Source: an uncultured Clostridia bacterium (GTDB lineage: Bacteria; Bacillota; Clostridia; Lachnospirales; Lachnospiraceae). From it: a DNA stretch of 33,481 bases. The translations under genes and the position numbers were made by a program. The notes under the pieces are model-generated. The model was not told the origin of the DNA, searched no databases, and worked only from the letters and a program-made list of their open reading frames with translations. How positions within the stretch are numbered: the first letter of the stretch is position 1; each line of letters begins with the position of its first letter. Shown piece by piece: positions 7,489 to 15,528 of the stretch. The stretch spans positions 1 through 33,481 of the forward strand of contig CAMHMG010000002.1 in assembly GCA_946186175.1 (NCBI GenBank). Reading direction: 5' to 3'.

Positions 7489-8859
7489 TTGAGCTTATGT
7501 CCGAATTGTTTTACAACTAAATATTCTTCGCAGGGATATTGTCCGATGTGTGGATTTAACAATGCGGCTGTTCGTGATCAAAGGGCGCTTCCCGTTGAAA
7601 ATGTTCTCAACAACAGATATATAGTAGGCCGGGTGCTTGGAATTGGCGGCTTTGGCATTACGTATATGTCATATGACATGCAGACCAGAGAAAGGGTTGC
7701 CGTAAAGGAATATTTTCCGTCAGAATGGGCAACGAGGTTTCAGGGGACAACCAGGATAGTGCCGAACAGTCAGGTACAGAAAGAATTCTATCAACATGGA
7801 AAGAAAGTATTTATCAGTGAAGCAAGGATCTTATCAAGATTGAAAGCTGTCAGGAATGTTGTTGATGTACGTACCATGTTTGAGGAAAACGGTACTGCGT
7901 ACATGGTCATGGATTATCTCGATGGTAATACATTGAATGGATTTTTGAAAACGCTGCCGAACAGAACGCTTCCATATAAAACAGTCAACCAGATAATTAT
8001 CCCTGTTGCAAATGCTTTGCAGCAGATACACATGCATAATTTTCTGCACAGAGATGTGAGCCCGGATAATATAATAATTACCAAAAAAGGAGATATATAT
8101 ATTATTGATTTTGGGGCTACAAGAACATATGCCATTAATTCTCCGAAAAGTATGTCTGTGGTTTTGAAACCCGGATTTGCTCCGATTGAGCAGTATTCAC
8201 GTTCCGGTAATCAGGGTCCGTGGACGGATGTATATGCTCTTGCTGCTACGTATTATTATCTTGTTGCCGGAAAGAAACCGCCGGAAGCTACTGACAGGAT
8301 TGCCGGAGTTGATGTCATTCCGCTTAAGACGATCGCACCTGATGTTCCTGATTATATCAGTAAATCAATAGAACGGGCGCTATCCATCAGTTGGAAAGAC
8401 AGACCGAGGAGCATGGAAGCATTTATGGCTGAGATGGGGCTGGGTAGTCTGACGCCGCCTCATGATCAGGGCAGTTCATGGAAAGATTATCCTTATGAAC
8501 AAAGGCCGCAGGAGAAAAAACCATGTGTACTTATGCAAGTGGGTCAACAGAGACAAAGATTTTATTTTGCACCGGATGGAACATTGTCAATAGGGCGTAG
8601 TGTGACACCGCAGATAGGATGCATAAGGATGCCTGCAGATGACAGGCAGGTGAGTGGTGTTCATTGTATATTAAAATATATAGAACAAAGTGACAAATTC
8701 AATATCAAAAATAATTCGGTCAACAAGACATATACGATCAAAGGAGTGCTGGTCAAAGATGATACGGGTTCAATGAGTACCGTTGAATTGTATAAAGGAG
8801 ACTGGTTCTATATTCAGACCAAAAGCAATAGATACATATTTTATCTGGAGGTGGAGTAG
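7489..8859 (+). CDS. Zinc-ribbon Ser/Thr protein kinase with C-terminal FHA domain
   Basis: This 456-residue protein has a zinc ribbon (C4, C7, C18, C21), a kinase domain (about 44-315) and an FHA-like domain (about 345-455). Kinase motifs are intact: GIGGFGITY, K73 in VAVKEYFP, HRDVSPDN (D189, N194), IDFGAT (D207) and APIEQYS. The FHA domain keeps IGRS and SGVHC, but the Asn-Gly loop reads VNKTY, so its binding may be altered. There is no transmembrane segment. The start is a TTG at 7489: a stop codon lies in frame at 7471-7473 with no ATG or GTG between, and GAGG precedes it by 8 bases. The next gene, a phosphatase, starts one base after its stop, so the two form a tightly coupled kinase-phosphatase pair. 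Confidence 0.94.
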   Translation: MSLCPNCFTTKYSSQGYCPMCGFNNAAVRDQRALPVENVLNNRYIVGRVLGIGGFGITYMSYDMQTRERVAVKEYFPSEWATRFQGTTRIVPNSQVQKEFYQHGKKVFISEARILSRLKAVRNVVDVRTMFEENGTAYMVMDYLDGNTLNGFLKTLPNRTLPYKTVNQIIIPVANALQQIHMHNFLHRDVSPDNIIITKKGDIYIIDFGATRTYAINSPKSMSVVLKPGFAPIEQYSRSGNQGPWTDVYALAATYYYLVAGKKPPEATDRIAGVDVIPLKTIAPDVPDYISKSIERALSISWKDRPRSMEAFMAEMGLGSLTPPHDQGSSWKDYPYEQRPQEKKPCVLMQVGQQRQRFYFAPDGTLSIGRSVTPQIGCIRMPADDRQVSGVHCILKYIEQSDKFNIKNNSVNKTYTIKGVLVKDDTGSMSTVELYKGDWFYIQTKSNRYIFYLEVE

Positions 8860-8860
8860 A

Positions 8861-9763
8861 TTGTTTGGATTCTTTGGAAATAAGAATAAGGAAGTACAAC
8901 ATAATGAGGAGGCAAGAATAACTAGACAACCGATGCAAAATGAACCCCGACCTTCATCGCATCATATGGTGCCGGAACTTGAAACATTTAAGAAAACTGT
9001 TGTAGGAAGTCGTGAATATCAGCAGGATGAATGCTATGTTTCACCAAGCAAGGTATTAGCCGCCAATAAGGTTACGAGGGTCATGGCTATTGTGTGTGAC
9101 GGAATGGGCGGTATGGCAGATGGTGAGAAAGCCAGTCGGACTGCATGCGAGATGATGAAAGCAGGTTTTCAGAAGATTGAGAAAGCAAAGGAAGTTAATA
9201 TACAGGAGTTCTTCAGGAGCGGGATCAAGGCCATTGATAATGTGATCTATCAATTTCCGAAAGAAAACGGAAGAGGTTCAGGAACAACAATGGTTGCCTG
9301 TATTGTAGAGAATAATATGCTGTATTGCGCATCAGTTGGTGACAGCCGCATCTACCTTATCAGTGGCGGTAAGATAACACAGGTCACAAGGGATCACAAT
9401 TATAAAATGAAATTGGACGAAATGGTGAGAGCAGGACAGATGACACCTGAGGAAGCTGCGTCAAAGAAGCAGAAAGAAGCACTTATCAGTTTTCTTGGAA
9501 TAGGTAATGTAAGTCTTATGGATATCACCCAGCCAATCGAGCTGAAACTTGGAGATGTCGTAATGCTCTGTAGTGACGGTGTGACGAAGATATTATCAGA
9601 TGAACAGATAAGGAAAATAATTGCTACTGAGAAGATCAAACCTGAAGAGAAAGCTGAGAAGCTTATTGAAAAGACGATACTTGCACATGCCAAGTCTCAG
9701 GATAATACAACGGTAGCACTTATTCATTACCATGAGAAAGAAATTAAGAGGTATAATTCTTAA
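8861..9763 (+). CDS. PP2C-family phosphatase, long form
   Basis: This 300-residue PP2C phosphatase is of a different subtype from those at 51 and 4787. A charged, likely flexible 40-residue N-terminal tail precedes the catalytic domain. Motifs are REYQQDECY (D56), VCDGMGGMADGE (D80), GSGTTMVACI, ASVGDSRIYL, TRDHNY, VMLCSDGVTK and SQDNTTVALI, matching the classic Stp/PrpC pattern with all metal ligands. The start is taken as TTG at 8861, directly after the kinase stop, with GGAGGTGG at 8848-8855. A longer frame from 8783 would overlap the kinase gene by 77 bases and lacks support. It probably opposes the co-encoded kinase (inference). Confidence 0.93.
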   Translation: MFGFFGNKNKEVQHNEEARITRQPMQNEPRPSSHHMVPELETFKKTVVGSREYQQDECYVSPSKVLAANKVTRVMAIVCDGMGGMADGEKASRTACEMMKAGFQKIEKAKEVNIQEFFRSGIKAIDNVIYQFPKENGRGSGTTMVACIVENNMLYCASVGDSRIYLISGGKITQVTRDHNYKMKLDEMVRAGQMTPEEAASKKQKEALISFLGIGNVSLMDITQPIELKLGDVVMLCSDGVTKILSDEQIRKIIATEKIKPEEKAEKLIEKTILAHAKSQDNTTVALIHYHEKEIKRYNS

Positions 9764-9816
9764 ATAAATACCTCTGATTATAAAGAAATTTTTTAATAAC
9801 GAAAGGGGATATAACT

Positions 9817-10650
9817 ATGAATCTTAGCAGATGTGAAAACGGTCATTTTTATGACAAGGAGAAGTATGCGACATGTCCGCATTGTGCAGGGGGAAGTGCT
9901 TCAGATGACAGTCCTACATCAGTGTTTACTGAGGGAGAGGTGACAGAGCCTGTTAATCCGGGAATGTTCGCCGCTGCACCTGAACCATTTCAGCCGGCAC
10001 CGGAACCATTTGTTACAGCTCCGCCTGTAGATACGTTTGGCGTTGCAACCGGTTTTAGTGCTGATGAGCCGACTGTAGAATTAAGCGGAATGCAGGACAC
10101 AGCTACTGTACCGCTTGAGAATCTTTCAAGTATCAAGCCTACTGAAACAATTGCTGATGAGGATAACGATCATACAATAGGTTTCTTTGATGATGATTTC
10201 TTCGCTGCGGAAAAACCACAACCGTCAGCATCACAGTCAGTTGCCAGAGGAGCAGCGCCTGCACCGGTTAACAGAGTAAGTACTCCTTGTGTTGGATGGC
10301 TGATCGCACTTGGTGGAAAACATATTGGTACAGATTTCCGTTTGAAAGCCGGAAAGAACTTTATCGGACGCGGTGCACAGATGGATGTTGCCCTTACTGA
10401 GGATATGAGCGTATCAAGAGACAAACATGCGATAGTAGTTTATGAGCCGAAAGAGCATCTGTATCTTGTTCAGCCCGGAGAGGCAAGTACTCTTGTTTAC
10501 AAGAATGAGCAGGTAGTATTGAGCCCTGTACAGCTGCAGGCATATGATGTCATCACTGTCGGAGATGTCAACTTGTTATTTATGCCGCTCTGCAATAAAG
10601 AATTCAACTGGAATACAGTTCTTGAAGAGATGAAGAAGAATAATCAGTAA
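9817..10650 (+). CDS. Zinc-ribbon-like FHA adaptor with GarA-like TSVF motif
   Basis: This 277-residue cytoplasmic protein is a paralogue of the one at 3920. It has a Cys/His module (C6, H10, C20, C23; CENGHFYD...CPHC), a linker with PTSVFTEGE around T34, a Pro/Glu/Ala-rich stretch (PEPFQPAPEPF), and a C-terminal FHA-type domain (about 160-265; R185). The TSVF sequence matches the core of the ETTSVF motif that kinases phosphorylate in actinobacterial GarA and OdhI, where the pThr is then bound by the same protein's FHA domain. Here too the FHA motif is SRDKH, one residue longer than SxxH, and the late Asn-Gly is absent (YKNEQ). It follows a kinase-phosphatase pair, fitting a substrate role (inference). 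The ribosome binding site is GAAAGGGG at 9801-9808. Confidence 0.9.
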   Translation: MNLSRCENGHFYDKEKYATCPHCAGGSASDDSPTSVFTEGEVTEPVNPGMFAAAPEPFQPAPEPFVTAPPVDTFGVATGFSADEPTVELSGMQDTATVPLENLSSIKPTETIADEDNDHTIGFFDDDFFAAEKPQPSASQSVARGAAPAPVNRVSTPCVGWLIALGGKHIGTDFRLKAGKNFIGRGAQMDVALTEDMSVSRDKHAIVVYEPKEHLYLVQPGEASTLVYKNEQVVLSPVQLQAYDVITVGDVNLLFMPLCNKEFNWNTVLEEMKKNNQ

Positions 10651-10668
10651 TAGAAAAGAGGCACAATT

Positions 10669-11745
10669 ATGAACCGTAAGGCAAAGGGATTGAGAATTGC
10701 AGGTGGTATCGGCATATTATTGAATATTATATGTTTGTTCCTGCCAATGACAAAATGCGAACCCGAGAACTATCCGATAGAGAAATTCTCCCAGCTGGAT
10801 TACATCCTGAATATGTTTTCTGACAATGCTCCATATGGTGATGTATATTCATCCGGCAGGATTATATGGGTTATAGTGTGTATATTGATTCCTGTCATTA
10901 TTTCTCTTGTGGCAGGAATCTGGGGGATCGTTGGCAATGACAGGCAGATAGTCAGCAGTGTTATGATACTTTCGGTATTTGCATTGTATATTGTATTGTG
11001 TCTGACTATCATGGGTTTCTACCCGTCGGATGAATACTCCGGAGATATTGCCGGAATAGTCAATCTGATATGTTCGGGAGCTGCCAGTGTGCTGGCAATC
11101 ATTTCTCTGTTGTACAAAGGTGAGCCGATGGAGGAACCTGAACTTGACGGGATTCCCGATCTGAATGAATTCAGACAGGAACAGGTCGATGCCAAGATTA
11201 ATATACACAATAATACTGAAAAATCAATCAATCCCTTTGCTGCTGATACATATGAGAGTTCGTCCGGATCCGGCGAACCGGAGAAACCATCGTCTATACA
11301 GGCTGAATCAAAGCAGCCAACACAACAGATGGTACAAGATCAGCAATCGGTTATGCAAACAGTTGATGAACAGGATAATAACCGGCAGAATTCGGAGCAG
11401 AATGACATTTTGGAATATGTTCCGGGTCCGCCTAAGGGTATAATGGTCGGACTTACAGGGATATATGCGGGAGCGCAGATACAATTTCAGGATGGTGAGA
11501 GTATCAGATTAGGGCGGCATCAGAGTAATGATCTGGTTTTTGAAGGACAAGAAAAGGTCAGCCGTAATCACTGTTATATTAAGTGGAACGGTGTTGAGGG
11601 AAAGTTCTATTTCAAAGATAATTCAAGCAATGGCTCATTTATACAGGGAATGGATGATTGTCTTCCGCAGAATATTGAGATAGAAATTCCTATAGGATCT
11701 GTGATCTTAATTGGAGATGAGAGTAATTCATTCCGACTGGAGTAG
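10669..11745 (+). CDS. Four-TM membrane protein with C-terminal cytoplasmic FHA domain
   Basis: This 358-residue protein has four predicted membrane helices (about 7-27, 64-88, 93-117, 127-149). A Gln/Asn/Ser/Glu-rich linker (150-255) and a canonical FHA domain (about 258-357; R283 in LGRH, SRNH, SSNGSF) follow. The linker and FHA domain should be cytoplasmic. The membrane part matches no family I can name. It probably serves as a membrane anchor that docks phosphorylated partners. The gene starts 18 bases after the zinc-ribbon-FHA gene with AGAGG at 10657-10661. The same architecture recurs at 24648. Confidence 0.88.
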   Translation: MNRKAKGLRIAGGIGILLNIICLFLPMTKCEPENYPIEKFSQLDYILNMFSDNAPYGDVYSSGRIIWVIVCILIPVIISLVAGIWGIVGNDRQIVSSVMILSVFALYIVLCLTIMGFYPSDEYSGDIAGIVNLICSGAASVLAIISLLYKGEPMEEPELDGIPDLNEFRQEQVDAKINIHNNTEKSINPFAADTYESSSGSGEPEKPSSIQAESKQPTQQMVQDQQSVMQTVDEQDNNRQNSEQNDILEYVPGPPKGIMVGLTGIYAGAQIQFQDGESIRLGRHQSNDLVFEGQEKVSRNHCYIKWNGVEGKFYFKDNSSNGSFIQGMDDCLPQNIEIEIPIGSVILIGDESNSFRLE

Positions 11746-11796
11746 TATATGACGGAATTAGAGTCTTAGAACGAAGCACATGAGGAGTATAGGTAT

Positions 11797-14289
11797 ATGG
11801 ATGATAAGTTATGCATGAATTGTTTTAATACATATGGACGTCAGTTCGATATATGTCCAAAATGTGGATACATAGAAGGAACTCCGCCGGAACAGCCCCA
11901 TTGTCTGGTGCCGGGAACGATCTTAGGTAATCATTTTATTGTAGGAACCGTAATAGGAATCGGAGGATTTGGAATCACTTACAGGTGTTTCGATATGACT
12001 CTGGCTAATACGGTTGCAATTAAGGAATTCTTTCCTAAGGGGTTGGTCAACAGATCGCCGGGAGAAACAAAAGTAAGCCAGTTGTCAGGTGAGAAGAAAC
12101 AGCTGTTTTATGAACAGAAAGCAAGGTTTCACGCTGAGGCAAAAAGTATTGCACAGTTTGGCAAGGCCAAGGATATCGTTAATATATACGACTATATTGA
12201 AGAAAATGGCACAGCATATATTGTTATGGAATACATTGATGGTGTGCTTCTCAAAGATTACCTTGACAAAAAGGGTGCAATGGAACAGAGCGTTGCATTA
12301 GGCATGATAATGCCAATTATTGAAGCAGTTAAGAAGATTCACAGTAAGGGTATTATACATAAAGATGTAAGCCCTGATAATATATTTATTACGGACGATA
12401 AATCAATTAAAATATTTGACTTTGGTGCGGCACAGCTGAATGACAGTAAAGACGGTCAGGCAGGTGAAAAGGTGATTAAGATGGGTTACTCTGCACCTGA
12501 GCAATATCGTGATAAGAGCCGGCAGGGATTCTATACAGACGTATATTCGGTGGGCGCGATTCTATATCAGATGCTTACCGGCAAAAAGCCAATAGAATCA
12601 ACAGAAAGAGAACATAAGGATAGATTGAGATCCCCATTAGAGTTGGGGTTTAAGGTTAATTCTAATATAGATCGTGCAGTCATGGAAGCTTTGGCTGTCC
12701 AGCCGGAGCTTCGATACCAGGGAATTCAGCAATTCGAAGAAGCATTACGGAATAAAAGAGTTGCGGAATATCCCAAGGAGAAGATTCTCAGACGTAAACG
12801 AAAGAGAAATTGGATAATAGCCACTGTGGCTACATTAGTACTTACAATGGGGGTTGGTATCACTCTTGCACAGACAGTGTTCAAGGAAAAGAGTGAGGTT
12901 TTTGATACTACCATTGCTGATAATACGACAATAACTATCTGGGTGGAGAATGAAGATCAGAAGAACCAGTTAGATAGTCTATATAAAAAAGGATTGAAAC
13001 AGGGCGAAGATGGAGATATGTTAGTTGCGGGTGACCAGACAGAACCCAAGAAATGGCAGAAGTTCTGGGATCAGAATAAGAACATAACAGTTGATGTCCA
13101 GGTTCACCCTAACATGGCTGATGACCTGTCAGCAATACAGGAAGAACAGCAGCCTAACATGTATTTGACAGATCATGTGCCGGATTATCTTAAGACGGAT
13201 TATGTGTCTTTGGAAGGTATCTATGATGAATTGGATGCAGAGAATAATTACGCTTATCTTACGAGGAGTAATTATGAAAAGGAATTCCCGAACTATACTG
13301 AGATGCCTACAGGTTTAGATACTGTGATCGTGTATTCATGCAAGTTGAAAAATGGTGATGATGATACATTGGTCGAGAATTCAACTAAGATAAAGAATGC
13401 CGTGTTAGGTGAAAACGGAGATCAGGATGACAAGCTTAAAACTATCAAACAGAGTGATTTGAATAAATTGTTTGAAGAGATAGAAACAGATACTAATAAT
13501 CGTTCTGATGTATTATCTTATGATAATAATGAGAAGATGAATATGGTTGCATCGAGTGATGATGAATGGAACAAGTATTTTGATGGTGATATAGACAATC
13601 CTGATTGCACTGTATTGGGTACAGTTCAAAATACAAATCAAGCTGCGGAACAGGAACAATACCTGTTAGGAACGATCGGATCAGATCAACGTAACGTTTA
13701 TGGCAACAATATAGTTGCCGGTGTTGCTTTCAGAAAGCATCTGACAGACCTTGTGAACGGTTCATCACCTAAGAATAAGGTAGAAGATTTTTCGGGAGGC
13801 GTACAGACATATGTAGTTCTTACTGATGACGAAAGAATTCCTGTTATATTTTCAGAGAGGTACGCCATAAGAAAGAGCTCGGAGTCGTCACAGATCAAAG
13901 CATGCAAGAGAATGCTCTATATGATGATGCAGAGTATTGCGCAGAGCAAGAAGGCTGACAGTGGTGTTGAGACAACATTTCCTATCAGGAAAGATCAATT
14001 GGAGCAGTTCACACAAACTCATGGAAACATGGCAGACTTCTATAATATGTATGCGGATAAATATGATAAGACAGTTGTGATCGGCAATAATACAGGAGAC
14101 ATGTATCTGTTCTTTAAGAATTTAGGAACTATTACTGACAGCACAGAGCTTAGCAATTACTGTACACAGTTTGCCGCTACTAATGACCTTAAGAGTAAGG
14201 ACAGCAATTCTGATGAGAAGAAGGATACGGATAAAACTGAGGCAGCAAGCACAACGGAAGAAGCAAAAGAAGTTTCAAGTGATGAATAA
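11797..14289 (+). CDS. Receptor Ser/Thr kinase with solute-binding-protein-like ectodomain
   Basis: This 830-residue type of receptor kinase has a zinc ribbon (C6, C9, C20, C23), a kinase domain (about 47-315), a transmembrane helix (about 339-361) and a large extracellular domain (362-800) with an acidic Ser/Thr/Lys tail. Kinase motifs are GIGGFGITY, K76, HKDVSPDN (D190, N195; the Arg of HRD is Lys), DFG (D208) and SAPEQY, so it is probably active. The ectodomain resembles family-1 extracellular solute-binding proteins: TTITIWVENEDQ at its start, NITVDVQVHPN, PTGLDTVIVYSCK, and a later TFPIRKDQLEQF segment followed by FYNMYADKY. I base this on pattern recognition; no alignment was run. Ligand binding outside could control kinase activity (inference). 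GAGGAG at 11782-11787 supports the start. Confidence 0.9.
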   Translation: MDDKLCMNCFNTYGRQFDICPKCGYIEGTPPEQPHCLVPGTILGNHFIVGTVIGIGGFGITYRCFDMTLANTVAIKEFFPKGLVNRSPGETKVSQLSGEKKQLFYEQKARFHAEAKSIAQFGKAKDIVNIYDYIEENGTAYIVMEYIDGVLLKDYLDKKGAMEQSVALGMIMPIIEAVKKIHSKGIIHKDVSPDNIFITDDKSIKIFDFGAAQLNDSKDGQAGEKVIKMGYSAPEQYRDKSRQGFYTDVYSVGAILYQMLTGKKPIESTEREHKDRLRSPLELGFKVNSNIDRAVMEALAVQPELRYQGIQQFEEALRNKRVAEYPKEKILRRKRKRNWIIATVATLVLTMGVGITLAQTVFKEKSEVFDTTIADNTTITIWVENEDQKNQLDSLYKKGLKQGEDGDMLVAGDQTEPKKWQKFWDQNKNITVDVQVHPNMADDLSAIQEEQQPNMYLTDHVPDYLKTDYVSLEGIYDELDAENNYAYLTRSNYEKEFPNYTEMPTGLDTVIVYSCKLKNGDDDTLVENSTKIKNAVLGENGDQDDKLKTIKQSDLNKLFEEIETDTNNRSDVLSYDNNEKMNMVASSDDEWNKYFDGDIDNPDCTVLGTVQNTNQAAEQEQYLLGTIGSDQRNVYGNNIVAGVAFRKHLTDLVNGSSPKNKVEDFSGGVQTYVVLTDDERIPVIFSERYAIRKSSESSQIKACKRMLYMMMQSIAQSKKADSGVETTFPIRKDQLEQFTQTHGNMADFYNMYADKYDKTVVIGNNTGDMYLFFKNLGTITDSTELSNYCTQFAATNDLKSKDSNSDEKKDTDKTEAASTTEEAKEVSSDE

Positions 14290-14360
14290 CATAATATAAA
14301 GGATAAAGATGATATCGTGTAACAGATGTTTTTATAAGTAAGAAAGGCATGGTGGAGTAT

Positions 14361-15473
14361 ATGAAAAAGGAAATGACAAAAAGAATTGTTACTAGTGGAT
14401 TAACATTGGCAATGGTATTAAACATGGTTAATTTTCCGTTGTTTTCAGTGGGAGCGAAGGCAGAAGAAAATCAATTTAGAGCTAATGCTGTTACAGTTAA
14501 AAGCTTAGGTGAGGGTAATGAAGAACCTAAATTTATAATACCGACAATAACTGCATTCTGCGGTGATAAGCTGGCTGATCTGACATTTATCCAGCCTGAG
14601 AATGGGAAACTGGAATGGATAAATCCAGATACAGTTCTAAAAGAAGGTCATAACAGTGTAGAGGCAAAATTTGTTCCAGATGATACAAATAAATATAAGA
14701 CTGTAGATAATGTTACAGTTGATATAGTGGCTGTTCATAATTTTGAAAAAAAGAAAAATTTGTCTTTTCATACAGAAGAGGAGCCTGTAGAAGATGAGGC
14801 TGGTAGTCGCGAATATTATCAGTGTTCTATTTGTGGCAAGAAGATAGGAGCTGATAACCAAGTTCATGACGATAATTACTTCATTATTCCGTATATACCT
14901 AAGAGTGTAGATATTGAAATGGGAACTACCAGTAAAATTGCTTCTTATGTGTTAAATGGAGTAGAAGGTGTTAAGACAACTTCTATTGATAATGCAGATA
15001 AGTATAAAGCATATTTTACTTTTGATGAATCCACAGGGGAAATAAATTCACCTTCAAGCGCAAAGTATTACAAAAAGAAAAAATTTGGAACTCCTACAAT
15101 TACTATTACTGATCAGGCCGGAGAAACATATAAAGTAAAATTGAATCTTAAGAACAAAAAACCTGACACATTTAAGGTTGATAGAAGAAACAAAAACGGT
15201 GTATATGAATACACACTTGAATGCAAAGCTGCTAATGCGGATAATATAAAGATTGAAGCAATAAGCGGTCTTTACAATAACAGTACACAAAAGGCACTAA
15301 ATAAAATTCTTTCCAAGAAAGTTGGGGATAATATTAAAAAATCTAATAAAGAGGCAAGTGTTAAAATATCGTTTACTTCAACTAAGAGAGCAATTAAAGG
15401 TAAGGTTAAATTCCAGGCAGTAGCAATATATGGGAAGAACGAGTCACTTCCATACATAAAGAGTGAAAAGTAA
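14361..15473 (+). CDS. Secreted Ig-like protein with CxxC motif
   Basis: This 370-residue predicted exported protein has a signal peptide (about 1-34, ending GAKA). Next is an MBG/YDG-like Ig repeat (FCGDKLADLTF...NKYKTVDNV), a YQCSICGKKIG segment with a CxxC pair, and a Lys-rich C-terminal half. It has no anchor motif or membrane helix after the signal. It is homologous to the next gene over its length (shared FCGxKLAD, CxxC, TLEC and TKRAIK segments). I cannot assign a function. Its place between receptor kinase genes suggests a ligand, surface scaffold or sensor component (inference). The start is uncertain: ATG 14361 has GGTGGAG just upstream, and ATG 14349 in the same frame is the alternative. 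Confidence 0.82.
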   Translation: MKKEMTKRIVTSGLTLAMVLNMVNFPLFSVGAKAEENQFRANAVTVKSLGEGNEEPKFIIPTITAFCGDKLADLTFIQPENGKLEWINPDTVLKEGHNSVEAKFVPDDTNKYKTVDNVTVDIVAVHNFEKKKNLSFHTEEEPVEDEAGSREYYQCSICGKKIGADNQVHDDNYFIIPYIPKSVDIEMGTTSKIASYVLNGVEGVKTTSIDNADKYKAYFTFDESTGEINSPSSAKYYKKKKFGTPTITITDQAGETYKVKLNLKNKKPDTFKVDRRNKNGVYEYTLECKAANADNIKIEAISGLYNNSTQKALNKILSKKVGDNIKKSNKEASVKISFTSTKRAIKGKVKFQAVAIYGKNESLPYIKSEK

Positions 15474-15528
15474 TATTAGAAATATGTAAAGTATATTAGT
15501 TAGAACATTATATTGATGGGTATATAAG

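Noticed and set aside
8783..8860. Extended start of the third PP2C inside the kinase gene
   Set aside because: The extension would overlap the kinase coding end, while TTG 8861 has a strong GGAGGTGG just upstream.
9748..9774. GAGGTAT / ATACCTC inverted repeat at the end of the third PP2C as a terminator
   Set aside because: The stem is only 7 bp with a 13-base loop, and the T-run (near 9789) does not directly follow it.
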